A DNA stretch of 25,022 nt, taken from positions 1 through 25,022 of the forward strand of contig DGDO01000030.1 of assembly GCA_002385475.1 (NCBI GenBank). Direction: 5' to 3'. The position numbers were made by a program, and so were the translations under genes. The notes beneath the pieces were generated by a model that saw only the letters and a list, made by a program, of their open reading frames with translations, made no database searches and was not told the DNA's origin. Shown here piece by piece: positions 6,542 to 14,926 of this stretch. The DNA is from Candidatus Sordicultor fermentans. Lineage in GTDB: Bacteria; Atribacterota; Atribacteria; Atribacterales; Caldatribacteriaceae. Position 1 is the stretch's first letter, and each line of letters opens with the position of its first letter.

Positions 6542-9022
6542 ATGGAGAGCAATGTTGACCTTTCTCAATATCGGTTAAGCCCGGAGCAGTTGCGCTGGAT
6601 TTGTCCTCCGGATGCTTTTTCTTTTGAGTGTACTGACGAATTAGAAGAGCTGGAAGGGTTTTTGGGTCAGGAGAGAGCCCTGAGCTCTATCGAGTTTGGA
6701 TTGCGCATGGAAAAATCGGGGTACAATCTTTTTGTGGTTGGTCCTACAGGAACCGGAAGAGCCAGTGCAGTTAAAAACCGCATTGAGAGATTGGTGAAAG
6801 AAAAGAAGGAAAAGGGAATCACTCCAGAGATAAATGACTGGTGTTATATCTTTAACTTTGACGATCCAGACCGCCCTCAAGTTTTAAAACTTCCCCGGGG
6901 GGAGGGAAAAGTCCTTTCTCGCCTGGTGGATGAGTTGTTGAAAAACCTTCGAGATGCAATACCCAAAACTTTTGCTGGAGATGAGTATAAAAACCAAAAA
7001 CAAATTCTGATTGATGAGCAGCAGAGAAAAAATCGCCAAATAATTCAAGAGTTGGAAAAAGAAGCTTTAGAAGAAGGGTTTGCTTTCCGCATGACTCCCA
7101 TGGGTCCTATCCTCATTCCCTTAGTGGAAGGAAAGCCTATGACTCAAGAGCAATACTTAGCTTTAGGCGAAGAAGAAAAAGAAATTATAGAAAGTAAAAG
7201 GCGAGAGCTTTTGACTCAAATCAGTGAGGCTTTTGACAAAATTCACCAGTTGGAAGTAGAGCTGAAAAATAAAATAGCGGAACTTGACCGGAGAGTGGCA
7301 GAGTTTGCCGTTAATCCTCTTTTTAAGGGACTATTAGACAGGTATGCTTCCTCTCCCGAGGTGCTCAAGTTTCTTGAGTCACTGCAAAACTTTACCCTTT
7401 CTTATCTTCACATCTTCAGAGACTTATCAGAAACTCCTCAGCAACTTCCTCAGCTTCTCCCCTATCAAAGGCTGCAAGATCCTTTCTTACCTTTTAAAAT
7501 AAATGTTTTTGTGGACAACGCTCCTTTAGAAGACCCTCCAATAATTCTGGAAACCCATCCTAACTGGAGCAATCTTTTCGGGAAGATCGAGCGCCGAGCT
7601 TTTATGGGAGCTTATTTCAGTGACCATACTATGTTGAAATCAGGCTCCCTTCATCAAGCCAATGGTGGTTATATAATAATGTATTTCCGGGATTTAATCA
7701 GCAATCCAGGCGTCTGGGAAGGACTGAAAAGGACTTTGAAAAATCAGGAAATCAGATTAGAAGACCCTTTTGAGCAATTTGGCATCATCGCTCCTCAAGG
7801 ATTGCGTCCTGACCCCTTACCTTTCGACGCTAAAGTTATTATCATCGGTGATGAATATTATTATCGTGCTTTAACTCTTCTCGATGAGGACTTCCGAGAT
7901 CTATTTAAAATAAAAGCTGATTTTGACTATCAGATTCAGAGAGAAGAAGAGGTTTTGCACTCCTTTGCCTGTTTTGTCAATAATTGTTGCAAAGAGGAAG
8001 GGCTTCTGCCTTTTGACCGGACGGGAGTAGCAAAAGTTCTGGAATATGGTGCGCGGGCAGTTTCTCACCAGAAGAAACTCAGTTCTCAATTTGGTTTTAT
8101 GAAAGATATCCTGGTGGAAGCAGATTTCTGGGCCCGAGAGGAAGGCGCAGACCGGGTTTATGCTCCCCATGTCCAGAAAACGCTACAAGAGAGAAAAAAG
8201 AGGCTGAGCCTTATAGCTGATCGCCTGCAAGAAGCTATTTTAGAAGATGTGCTGTTGATTGATACCCAGGGTAAAGTGGTGGGGCAAATCAACGGGTTAG
8301 CAGTTTATGACCTGGGAGACTATAGTTTTGGTCGGCCCTCCCGCATTACTGCTCGCACTTACCTTGGAAAACAAGGAGTAGTCAGCATCGAGCGAGAATC
8401 TCGCTTAAGCGGCCGCATCCATGATAAAGGAGTTCTTATTCTGGGAGGATACTTAGGCTATAAGTACGCCCAGAATAAACCACTTTCTGTGGCTGCCAGC
8501 ATTTGTTTTGAGCAGTCTTATGAGGGAGTAGAAGGAGACAGCGCTTCCCTGGCTGAAACCTGCGCAGTGCTTTCCAGTCTGGCAGAAATACCTATTCGCC
8601 AGGACATCGCCGTTACTGGGTCTATTAATCAAAAAGGAGAAGTGCAGGCCATCGGAGGAGTAAATCAAAAAATCGAAGGATTTTTCCGCACTGCTCAAGG
8701 AAAAGGGTTAACTAAAGAACAGGGAGTAATTATTCCCCGGAGTAACATTCAAAACCTTATGTTAGAAGAAGAAGTGGTAGAGGCAGTGCGAGAAGGTAAA
8801 TTCCACATTTATGCCGTCTCTGCTGTAGACCAGGCCATGGAGATATTAACTGGTCTTCCAGCTGGAGAAAAAAAGCCTGATGGAACTTTTGAAGAAGGAA
8901 CACTAAATTACTTAGTGGATGAAAAACTTGCTAAAACCGTGGAGCTATTGAGGAGTTTTGAAGCAAAAGAGAAAGAAGAAGAGAAAAAAGAGGAAAATAC
9001 CTCAGAGAATAAGGAGGGATGA
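6542..9022 (+). CDS. LonB-like ATP-dependent serine protease (AAA_32 plus Lon proteolytic domain)
   Basis: The 826-residue protein is an AAA+ protease of the group with an AAA_32 ATPase and a C-terminal Lon peptidase domain. Residues 18-80 hold the N-terminal box (WICPPDAFSFE, GLRMEKSGYNLFVVG) with a P-loop GPTGTGR at 67-73, where Arg stands for Lys as is usual in this group. Residues about 130-260 are Glu/Lys-rich and probably coiled coil. A second AAA part with HQANGGYIIM follows. The Lon domain carries the catalytic dyad Ser667 (EGDSAS) and Lys710 (GGVNQKIEG), 43 residues apart as in classical Lon. The last 20 residues are highly charged. GGGAGG precedes the ATG, and AAGGAGGGA at its very end serves the next gene. 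It probably degrades misfolded or regulatory proteins in the cytoplasm. Confidence 0.93.
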   Translation: MESNVDLSQYRLSPEQLRWICPPDAFSFECTDELEELEGFLGQERALSSIEFGLRMEKSGYNLFVVGPTGTGRASAVKNRIERLVKEKKEKGITPEINDWCYIFNFDDPDRPQVLKLPRGEGKVLSRLVDELLKNLRDAIPKTFAGDEYKNQKQILIDEQQRKNRQIIQELEKEALEEGFAFRMTPMGPILIPLVEGKPMTQEQYLALGEEEKEIIESKRRELLTQISEAFDKIHQLEVELKNKIAELDRRVAEFAVNPLFKGLLDRYASSPEVLKFLESLQNFTLSYLHIFRDLSETPQQLPQLLPYQRLQDPFLPFKINVFVDNAPLEDPPIILETHPNWSNLFGKIERRAFMGAYFSDHTMLKSGSLHQANGGYIIMYFRDLISNPGVWEGLKRTLKNQEIRLEDPFEQFGIIAPQGLRPDPLPFDAKVIIIGDEYYYRALTLLDEDFRDLFKIKADFDYQIQREEEVLHSFACFVNNCCKEEGLLPFDRTGVAKVLEYGARAVSHQKKLSSQFGFMKDILVEADFWAREEGADRVYAPHVQKTLQERKKRLSLIADRLQEAILEDVLLIDTQGKVVGQINGLAVYDLGDYSFGRPSRITARTYLGKQGVVSIERESRLSGRIHDKGVLILGGYLGYKYAQNKPLSVAASICFEQSYEGVEGDSASLAETCAVLSSLAEIPIRQDIAVTGSINQKGEVQAIGGVNQKIEGFFRTAQGKGLTKEQGVIIPRSNIQNLMLEEEVVEAVREGKFHIYAVSAVDQAMEILTGLPAGEKKPDGTFEEGTLNYLVDEKLAKTVELLRSFEAKEKEEEKKEENTSENKEG

Positions 9023-9025
9023 ACT

Positions 9026-9538
9026 ATGGAAGAAATTTCTCACCAGGGGCTTCGGTGGTTAGTCAGGACTGCTCTTCTTTTTGCCCTTACTCTGGTCATT
9101 CAGATGCTGGGGCTACCTCAATTTTTCACCGGCCCCTTAGTAAATGCCTTTCTTCTTTTGGCTGCTCTTTTAAATGGAATATGGAGCGGGGTAATAATAG
9201 GGTTATTTACCCCCTGGATAGCTTTTGCCCGGGGAATTCTTGCCCCCCCATTGGGGCCGATGATTCCCTTCATCATGGCCGGTAATGCCATACTGGTAAT
9301 AGTTTTCAGCCTTGTGGCAGGAAAAAGAGAAAACTTGCGGAGAGAAATAACAGGAATTATTCTGGGCTCTTTCTTAAAATATCTCCTTCTCTCTCAAGCG
9401 GTAGCCTGGGTGGTGCAAGTGCCTCCACCGGTAGCCAAAGCCATGCAGACTCCTCAGCTTTTTACAGCTTTAGCAGGGGGAGCCATAGCCTTAATAGTTT
9501 ACCGGGTAATCCCCGCCAGATTTAAAAGTTATAAGTAA
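9026..9538 (+). CDS. Integral membrane protein, ECF transporter S-component-like
   Basis: The 170-residue protein has about five hydrophobic helices: residues 12-30, 36-60, 63-85, 88-105 and 140-162. Motifs are TGPLVNAFLLLAALLNG near 36-52 and FTPWIAFARGILAPPLGP...PFIMAGN near 61-88. That arrangement, including the GN after a Pro-rich turn, is typical of small substrate-binding (S) subunits of energy-coupling-factor transporters, which bind vitamins, amino acid derivatives or metals. No EcfT or EcfA gene is nearby, so it would have to share a common energising module. The start lies 3 bases after the Lon stop, with AAGGAGGGA inside the Lon gene, so translation is coupled. The ligand is unknown. 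Confidence 0.7.
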   Translation: MEEISHQGLRWLVRTALLFALTLVIQMLGLPQFFTGPLVNAFLLLAALLNGIWSGVIIGLFTPWIAFARGILAPPLGPMIPFIMAGNAILVIVFSLVAGKRENLRREITGIILGSFLKYLLLSQAVAWVVQVPPPVAKAMQTPQLFTALAGGAIALIVYRVIPARFKSYK

Positions 9539-9559
9539 AGGAGAGAGGTTTCTCTTCTT
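9538..9559. terminator. Possible hairpin between convergent operons
   Basis: AAGGAGAG (9538-9545) can pair with CTCTTCTT (9552-9559) around a six-base loop, with one G-T pair. It sits between the plus-strand ECF gene and the minus-strand DUF1844 gene, where both transcripts must end. There is no proper T-run on either strand, so support is weak. Confidence 0.3.
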
Positions 9560-9574
9560 GCGAGAGAGAATAAT

Positions 9575-9928
9575 TTATGACTCCTCACTCTCTTCAGCTT
9601 CTTTGCTCTCTTCAGCTTCTTCAGGTTTTTTAGTTTCCTCAGGTTTTTTAGTTTCTTTAGATTTTTCTACAAAGTTGAGCTGGAGCTGAGAAAGCTGAGC
9701 TTCCAGTTCTCGTAGCTCGCTTCCTTCTAAATCTTTTTTGACTTCCTCCAGAATCACGGAATAGAGGTCAATAGATTTACGTGCTTCTTCTAAATCTACC
9801 AGCATCTCTCCAGTCTCAGGGTGAACTACCAACCCCAGATATTGCCAGGCCTTAGCTGAAAGAAGGCCTAAAAAGTAAAATCCCAGATCCTTAGTTTTAC
9901 TGGGTCTTGCGGTTTTTTCTTCACTCAT
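9575..9928 (-). CDS. DUF1844-family small protein with acidic repeat tail
   Basis: From the ATG at 9928 the product has 117 residues. The ATG overlaps the miaA stop as ATGA and has GGAGGAGG upstream, so I prefer it to a start 14 codons earlier. Residues 12-80 match DUF1844: DLGFYFLGLLSAKAWQYLGL, HPETGEMLVDLEEARKSIDL, then a helix through SQLQLNF. The function of this family is unknown; it is cytosolic and helical and often lies beside translation or metabolic genes. The tail from about residue 88 is low-complexity Lys/Pro/Glu then Glu/Ser, coded by two adjacent pairs of 18-bp direct repeats. It is the last gene of the rny-ymdB-spoVS-miaB-miaA operon. Confidence 0.8.
   Translation of the reverse strand: MSEEKTARPSKTKDLGFYFLGLLSAKAWQYLGLVVHPETGEMLVDLEEARKSIDLYSVILEEVKKDLEGSELRELEAQLSQLQLNFVEKSKETKKPEETKKPEEAEESKEAEESEES
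9588..9656. repeat. Two adjacent 18-bp tandem duplications inside the DUF1844 gene
   Basis: The unit beginning CTCTCTTCAGCTTCTT occurs at 9588 and 9606. The unit beginning CAGGTTTTTTAGTTTC occurs at 9622 and 9640. Each repeats at exactly 18 bp, so six-residue steps (Glu/Ser-rich and Glu-Thr-Lys-Lys-Pro-rich) are added to the tail without changing frame. Confidence 0.8.
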
Positions 9929-10863
9929 TTTGCATCCTCCTCCACTAAATTTCTTTTTATAATTGCACAAGTTTCTTCTACCAGAATGGATAGAGGTTTT
10001 CCCTCTCCCTCTATCCAGATTACAGGGGCTTTTTTGAACCAGTTAATTTGAGTTTTCAAAAATCGAAAAGTGCCCCGCACTATTTCTTCTTGAGCTTCTT
10101 TCCGGGAAATATCCCCTCTAAGTAGTTTTACTATCGGGCGATAAGTAAAGTTATCGAGAGCAGGAATATCCTCCGAATATCCCCGAGAAAAAAGCTCCTC
10201 CACTTCTTCTACTATTCCTCTTTCGAACATCTCTTCTACCCGGCGGCAAATTCTTTCTTTTAATTTATCCCTGTCCCAGCGAATACCGATAAGAAGAGGA
10301 GAAAAAGAAGAGGGACGGGGAGAAAAAAGAGAAGGGGGACGACCGGTTTTCTCAAATATCTCAAGAGCTCTGATCAATCTTTTTCGGTCATGCTTTCCTA
10401 TTTTTTGCGCTCTCCGGGGGTCCACATTTTGCAAAAGGGCATAGAGTTTTTCAGTAGGTAAACGCTCGAAAGCAATGCGGATATTATTTTCAGCAGGAGC
10501 CCCCACAAATAGAAAAGACCGATAAAGCGCCTGCAGGTAAAAAGCAGTCCCTCCCACCACAAGCGGAAGATTCCCTCGCTCTCTAATTTCTCTCTGGAGA
10601 TATATCGCTTCTTTTTTAAACTGGAAAGCACTCCATCTCTCTCCGGGGTCGAGGAAATCCACGAGATGGTGAGGAACTCTTTCTCGAAAGCTGGCCGGAG
10701 GCTTATCGGTACCTATATCCAGGTATTTATAAACTGCTAAGGAATCAGCATAAATCAACTCCACTTTCCCCAGTCGCTCAGCCAGAGCTAAAGAAAGGTC
10801 AGTTTTCCCGGTAGCAGTAGGACCAACGATGGCGGGGAGCTTTTTACCTTTTAACTGAACCAT
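9925..10863 (-). CDS. miaA: tRNA dimethylallyltransferase
   Basis: MiaA transfers a dimethylallyl group from DMAPP to N6 of A37 in tRNAs reading UNN codons. The 312-residue length is normal. Residues 12-20 form the P-loop GPTATGKT. Next come the DSLAVYKYLDIGTDKPP segment (family DSMQVYRxMDIGTAKP), the HHLVDF motif, the GGTAFYLQALY substrate region and RALEIFEKTGRPPS. Small departures (DSLAV for DSMQV, GGTAF for GGTGL) are not in the P-loop and do not suggest loss of function. It overlaps miaB by 20 bases upstream and DUF1844 by 4 bases downstream. Lying directly after miaB, it lets the cell make both steps of the ms2i6A37 modification from one transcript. Confidence 0.96.
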   Translation of the reverse strand: MVQLKGKKLPAIVGPTATGKTDLSLALAERLGKVELIYADSLAVYKYLDIGTDKPPASFRERVPHHLVDFLDPGERWSAFQFKKEAIYLQREIRERGNLPLVVGGTAFYLQALYRSFLFVGAPAENNIRIAFERLPTEKLYALLQNVDPRRAQKIGKHDRKRLIRALEIFEKTGRPPSLFSPRPSSFSPLLIGIRWDRDKLKERICRRVEEMFERGIVEEVEELFSRGYSEDIPALDNFTYRPIVKLLRGDISRKEAQEEIVRGTFRFLKTQINWFKKAPVIWIEGEGKPLSILVEETCAIIKRNLVEEDAK

Positions 10864-12214
10864 AAACTTTATTGCCCTCTCCAGGGGTTAAAACTACCTC
10901 CCTCCACTCCCCTACCTCCGCAGAGGAGAGTTCTTTCAGATATACCCGCAGATTATTAGCCCCTCTACCCGATAACAGGCCTCCTTCTTCCTGATCAATC
11001 AATATTTCCATTACTTTTCCCTGCAGGGAGGGTAATTTTTCCTGGTAGATGCTTCGCAGAGTATCGTTCAAAATATGGAGACGCTCTTTTTTTTCACAGA
11101 CAGGAATATCATCTTCTAAAAGATAGGCTGCAGTACCTGGCCGGGGAGAATAAACATAGGTATAAGCCACATCAAACTGCGCCTCCCTGACCACATCCAA
11201 AGTTTCCCGGAAATCAGAGTCCGTCTCCCCGGGAAAGCCCACAATGATATCTGTCCCGATTCTCGCCGAAGGTATAGACTTACGGATGAAGTTGATTTTA
11301 TTCAAATAATCCTCCCGGGTATAACCCCGCCTCATAAGCTGTAAAATCTTATTGGAGCCAGCCTGAAGGGGAAGATGAAAATAAGGGCAAAGCACCGAGC
11401 TGTCTTTTACTATTTTTACTATGTCCTCTGTGAAGTCTCGAGGATGAGAAGTAAGAAAACAAACCCAGATTTTTATACCCCGGAGCCACTCCTCGATATC
11501 CAGAAGCAACTCCTCAAAAGCTCCTTCTCTTTCTCTATCCCGACCATAACTATTGACATTTTGCCCGAGGAGGGTAACTTCTCGAAATCCTTCCTCTACC
11601 AGGTTTTTTAGCTCCTCTTCTATTATTTCTCGGGGCTTGCTCCTCTGTTTCCCGGTGGTATAAGGAACCACACAATAGCTACAGAAATTATCGCAACCAA
11701 AAGTAATAGGTAAATAAGCAGAAATTTTACTGGAATACCGGTATCCTTTCTCCTCATAAAGAGAAGGAGGCTCCTCCTGGAAATCCACTATCTTTACTTT
11801 TTCCTGCCAGGCCTTTTTAATTAGAAGGGGTATTTTCTCCCAATTATGAGTGCCCGCCAGAACATTTATTTCTCTATCCTTCCCAAGGAGTTTTTCCCTC
11901 TCCAGCTGTCCCAGGCATCCACATACCACAATTATAGAGTCTGGATTTTTCTCCTTTCTCTCCCGAGCAAATTTACTTATAATACTTATCGCTCGTTCTG
12001 CAGCATGCTCTCGCACCGCACAGGTATTAAATACGAGAATATCTGCTTCCCCTGATTCCTCAGCAGGGGAGAACCCCAGCTCCTGCAGTCGATAAGACAG
12101 GTGTTCAGAACGACTTTTATTCATCTGACAACCAAAAGTTTCCACCCAGAAAGTAGCTTCAGCCACTTTTCCGGCCGGAAAATCCGGTTTTCTTTTAATC
12201 TCCACTAAATTCAT
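10844..12214 (-). CDS. miaB: tRNA-2-methylthio-N6-dimethylallyladenosine synthase
   Basis: MiaB is a radical-SAM methylthiotransferase that adds a 2-methylthio group to i6A37 of tRNA. The 456-residue protein has the three parts in order. The UPF0004 domain holds auxiliary-cluster Cys29 (TFGCQMN), Cys65 (NTCAVRE) and Cys100 (CGCLGQ). The radical SAM core holds Cys174, Cys178 and Cys181 (FGCDNFCSYC). A C-terminal TRAM-like region starts from about 390. The QMN after the first Cys separates it from RimO. The start lies 10 bases after the spoVS stop without a clear ribosome site, so coupling to spoVS translation is likely. It overlaps miaA, whose product makes its substrate. Confidence 0.96.
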   Translation of the reverse strand: MNLVEIKRKPDFPAGKVAEATFWVETFGCQMNKSRSEHLSYRLQELGFSPAEESGEADILVFNTCAVREHAAERAISIISKFARERKEKNPDSIIVVCGCLGQLEREKLLGKDREINVLAGTHNWEKIPLLIKKAWQEKVKIVDFQEEPPSLYEEKGYRYSSKISAYLPITFGCDNFCSYCVVPYTTGKQRSKPREIIEEELKNLVEEGFREVTLLGQNVNSYGRDREREGAFEELLLDIEEWLRGIKIWVCFLTSHPRDFTEDIVKIVKDSSVLCPYFHLPLQAGSNKILQLMRRGYTREDYLNKINFIRKSIPSARIGTDIIVGFPGETDSDFRETLDVVREAQFDVAYTYVYSPRPGTAAYLLEDDIPVCEKKERLHILNDTLRSIYQEKLPSLQGKVMEILIDQEEGGLLSGRGANNLRVYLKELSSAEVGEWREVVLTPGEGNKVYGSVKR

Positions 12215-12224
12215 AGCAAAACAC

Positions 12225-12491
12225 TCAAGCGCTTCGAGGTTTCACCACCAGTTTAATAGCTGTTCTCTCCTCCCCATCAATATTGATATCGGTAAAAGCT
12301 GGTATGCAAACGAGGTCGATACCGCTGGGAGCAACATACCCCCGTGCTATAGCAATAGCTTTAATAGCCTGGTTTACTGCTCCTGCTCCTACCGCTTGTA
12401 CTTCCACTATGCCTTTTTCCCGGATGGCTCCGGCTAAAGCGCCAGCTACAGCATTGGGATTAGACTTAGAAGATACTTTTAGGACATCCAT
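12225..12491 (-). CDS. spoVS: Stage V sporulation protein S family
   Basis: The 88-residue product starts MDVLKVSSKSNPNAVAGALAG and continues through IKAIAIARGYVAPSGIDLVCIPAFTDINIDGEERTAIKL, nearly identical in pattern to Bacillus SpoVS. This small Alba-like protein is widespread in non-sporulating thermophiles and anaerobes, so it does not prove sporulation. An ATG two codons earlier directly abuts the AGGAGGA site. The ATG at 12491 has ideal 7-base spacing and matches the family N-terminus, so I chose it. It sits between ymdB and miaB, the same neighbourhood as in Bacillota, where SpoVS and YmdB influence development and biofilm decisions. Confidence 0.95.
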   Translation of the reverse strand: MDVLKVSSKSNPNAVAGALAGAIREKGIVEVQAVGAGAVNQAIKAIAIARGYVAPSGIDLVCIPAFTDINIDGEERTAIKLVVKPRSA

Positions 12492-12521
12492 GGCCATTCC
12501 TCCTTCATTTTTTTTCTAATT

Positions 12522-13295
12522 TTAAGATATGGATAAGCGAGAGATTTCCGTAGCTCTTCCCGTAATCTCATCTATCTCCACTACAATACCATTAAGCTTA
12601 ACGTTGTCTTTAGCCACTCGATATCTGATAGGCATTTGAGTTAGAAATCTGCTTAAAATGTCTTCTGTTTTTACCCCGAGAACCGAATCATGAGACCCTG
12701 TCATACCAATGTCCGTAATATAGGCTGTACCTTGAGGAAGAATTCGCTCATCAGCAGTAGCCACATGGGTATGAGTGCCAAAAACACAAGATACTTTACC
12801 ATCCAGAAACCATCCCATGGCTATCTTCTCTGAAGAAGCCTCAGCATGAAAATCAAGCAAAATCATGTTGGTTATCCTCCTGAAGTCCTCCAGCTCTTCC
12901 TCTATCCGACGAAATGGACAATCCAGGGAAGGCATAAACACCCGGCCACTCATATTAGCCACTATCCATTTTTTACCCTTCCCTTCCACTGCCACCCAGC
13001 CCCGGCCCGGAACTCCAGAAGGGTAATTGAGAGGGCGGATAAGCCGGGGTTGGTAATCAATATAGTCTACGATTTCCTTTTTATCCCAGATGTGGTTGCC
13101 AGTTGTAATCACATCTACTCCATAACTCAAAATTTCCTCGCACACTTCCGGCACAATTCCTAGACCCCCGGCAGCATTTTCTCCGTTGACAATCACTCCC
13201 TCGATATTTAATTTTTCCTTAATAACTTCTAAGTTATCAGCCAGTACTTGCCGTCCTGGCTTTCCCACTATGTCTCCCACTATTAAAAATCGCAA
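12522..13295 (-). CDS. ymdB: YmdB-type metallophosphoesterase (TIGR00282 family)
   Basis: YmdB proteins are dinuclear-metal phosphodiesterases reported to hydrolyse 2',3'-cyclic nucleotides and to affect biofilm and motility programmes. All metal ligands are visible in the 257-residue protein: Asp8 (GDIVGKPG), Glu39 and Asn40 (NGENAAGG), Asn67 and His68 (TTGNHIWD), His150 (LLDFHAEA), His175 and His177 (FGTHTHVATAD). The start is TTG with GGAGGA 8 bases upstream. The ATG directly abutting that site is out of frame and gives only six codons. It lies 15 bases after rny, a conserved pair. Confidence 0.95.
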   Translation of the reverse strand: MRFLIVGDIVGKPGRQVLADNLEVIKEKLNIEGVIVNGENAAGGLGIVPEVCEEILSYGVDVITTGNHIWDKKEIVDYIDYQPRLIRPLNYPSGVPGRGWVAVEGKGKKWIVANMSGRVFMPSLDCPFRRIEEELEDFRRITNMILLDFHAEASSEKIAMGWFLDGKVSCVFGTHTHVATADERILPQGTAYITDIGMTGSHDSVLGVKTEDILSRFLTQMPIRYRVAKDNVKLNGIVVEIDEITGRATEISRLSIS

Positions 13296-13303
13296 AAGTT
13301 CAT

Positions 13304-13309
13304 TCCTCC
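13304..13309 (-). promoter_or_regulatory. Ribosome binding site deciding the TTG start of ymdB
   Basis: GGAGGA on the minus strand is followed at once by an ATG that opens only six codons in another frame. The TTG eight bases downstream yields the exact family N-terminus MRFLIVGDIVG, so the site serves the TTG. Confidence 0.75.
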
Positions 13310-13310
13310 A

Positions 13311-14840
13311 TTATTTAGCATACTCTACGGTTCTGGTCTCTCGAATCACTGTTATTTTAATCTGTCCAGGATATTCCAGTTCTTTTTCTATTTTACGAGC
13401 TATATCATAAGCCAGCTTCGCCGCTCGGGCATCGTCAATCCTATCAGGCTTCACCATGATTCTAATTTCTCTTCCCGCCTGAATGGCATAAGATTTCTCC
13501 ACTCCTTCAAAACCATCGGCAATTTTTTCCAGTTTTTCCAGACGCTTGATATACGACTCCAGGCTTTCTCTTCTTGCTCCAGGCCGAGAAGCCGATATGG
13601 CATCAGCTGCCTGCACCAGAACTGCTTCCACAGTTTGAGCTTCCACCTCTCCATGGTGAGCCTCAATGGCATGCACTACTTCTTTTTTCTCTCCATATCG
13701 AGAGGCTAATTCTGCTCCAATTTTAGCATGAGGACCCTCCACTTCATGGTCTAACGCTTTACCTATATCATGTAAAAGACCAGCTCTTTTAGCTAAAGTG
13801 GTATCCACTCCCAGCTCGCTAGCCATTAAGCTGGCAAAATAAGCTACCTCTTTGGAATGTTGCAAAACATTCTGTCCGTAGCTGGTTCTGAAATACAACT
13901 TACCTAAAAGCTTTACCAGCTCACTATTAACGTTCTTCACTCCCGCATCAAAAAGAGCTTGTTCTCCTTCCTGAATTATCTTCTCTTCCACCTGCAGCTT
14001 GGCCTTGTCTACCAATTCTTCTATTCTCGCCGGATGGATACGACCATCAACAATCAATTTTTCTAAAGCTAAGCGCGCCACTTCTCTTCTTATAGGGTCA
14101 AAAGAAGAAATGAGCACCGCTTCAGGAGTGTCATCAATGATTAAATCCACGCCGGTAATCATCTCGAAAGTCCTGATGTTGCGTCCTTCTCTTCCTATAA
14201 TTCTTCCCTTCATTTCATCATTGGGCAAATTAACCACCGATACAGTATTTTCCACTGTGAAATCAGCAGCATAACGTTGAATGGTTTGAGCTACAACCTC
14301 TTGAGCCATTTTCCCTGCCTCTCTTTTAGCCCGCTCTTCTGCTTCTTTGATCTTCACCCCTACTTCGTAGTCCAGAGTTTTTTCTACTCGCTCCAGCAAT
14401 TCCTGTCTCGCCTCTTCCCAGGAAAGATTAGCAATCCGGGATAATTCCTCCACTTCTCGCGCTTTAATACTTTCCACTACTTCTTTTTCTTTTTCCAGCT
14501 CTTCCTGGCGCCTGCGCAAGAGGTTCTCCGTTTTCTCTACCTGTTCCAATTTCCGCTCCAGCATTTCTTCCCGGCGCAAAATCCGGGATTCGAAATTCTG
14601 CAGTTCTTTTCTCTTCCGCTGTAGTTCTTCTTCCAGGGATTTTCTCTCTTCTAAAACTTCCTCTTTAGCTAAAATTAAGGCTTCTTTCCTGAGAGTTTCT
14701 ACCTGGCCAAGCGTTTCTTCTCTCACTCTCTCTATTTCTTCCTGAGCAATCTTTCTCTCTTTCTGAAGCTGGGAGTTCAAGAAGCTAAATCCCGCTACCA
14801 ATCCTACGGCTATTCCTATCAAAATATATATGAGCTCCAT
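13311..14840 (-). CDS. rny: Ribonuclease Y
   Basis: RNase Y is the membrane-anchored endoribonuclease that starts mRNA decay and riboswitch turnover in many bacteria lacking RNase E. The 509-residue protein has the expected order: a single N-terminal membrane helix (residues 3-22), a long Glu/Lys/Arg coiled coil (25-190), a KH domain with GRIIGREGRN (212-221) and an HD domain with His328 (LQHSKEVA) and the His357-Asp358 pair (LLHDIGKALDHE). The ATG start is 11 bases after GGGGTGA. It is the first gene of an operon with ymdB, spoVS, miaB, miaA and a DUF1844 gene. PNPase, the 3'-to-5' partner of the RNA degradosome, lies in the neighbouring operon. Confidence 0.97.
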   Translation of the reverse strand: MELIYILIGIAVGLVAGFSFLNSQLQKERKIAQEEIERVREETLGQVETLRKEALILAKEEVLEERKSLEEELQRKRKELQNFESRILRREEMLERKLEQVEKTENLLRRRQEELEKEKEVVESIKAREVEELSRIANLSWEEARQELLERVEKTLDYEVGVKIKEAEERAKREAGKMAQEVVAQTIQRYAADFTVENTVSVVNLPNDEMKGRIIGREGRNIRTFEMITGVDLIIDDTPEAVLISSFDPIRREVARLALEKLIVDGRIHPARIEELVDKAKLQVEEKIIQEGEQALFDAGVKNVNSELVKLLGKLYFRTSYGQNVLQHSKEVAYFASLMASELGVDTTLAKRAGLLHDIGKALDHEVEGPHAKIGAELASRYGEKKEVVHAIEAHHGEVEAQTVEAVLVQAADAISASRPGARRESLESYIKRLEKLEKIADGFEGVEKSYAIQAGREIRIMVKPDRIDDARAAKLAYDIARKIEKELEYPGQIKITVIRETRTVEYAK

Positions 14841-14897
14841 ATTCTGGATTCACCCCTTATTCACTTTTCAATGTGCGATTCATGTAGGTAAAAGAAT

Positions 14898-14926
14898 ATT
14901 TTAACGGTACCTTAAGGCCAAGTCAA
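14898..14926 (-). promoter_or_regulatory. Sigma-A promoter of the rny operon
   Basis: Minus-strand TTGACT (14921-14926) and TAAAAT (14898-14903) with a 17-base spacer. The -35 box contains the TGA stop of recX. The spacer holds CCTTAAGG and GGTACC palindromes. The leader would be about 50 bases, with GGGGTGA near its end. Confidence 0.75.

Noticed and set aside
6740..6760. Lon-like protein with Arg instead of Lys in the P-loop (GPTGTGR)
   Set aside because: As far as I know this Arg is usual in the AAA_32 Lon-like group, so it is not a lesion.
9588..9656. Short regularly spaced repeats as a CRISPR-like array
   Set aside because: The units are adjacent with no spacers, only two copies each, and lie in frame inside a coding tail.
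12225..12497. spoVS as evidence of an endospore former
   Set aside because: SpoVS is widespread in non-sporulating bacteria and no other sporulation gene is in the window.
13999..14274. Open frames of 60-140 codons antisense to rny, pnp, recA, lon and others
   Set aside because: They lack ribosome sites and family motifs and mirror strongly coding sense genes.
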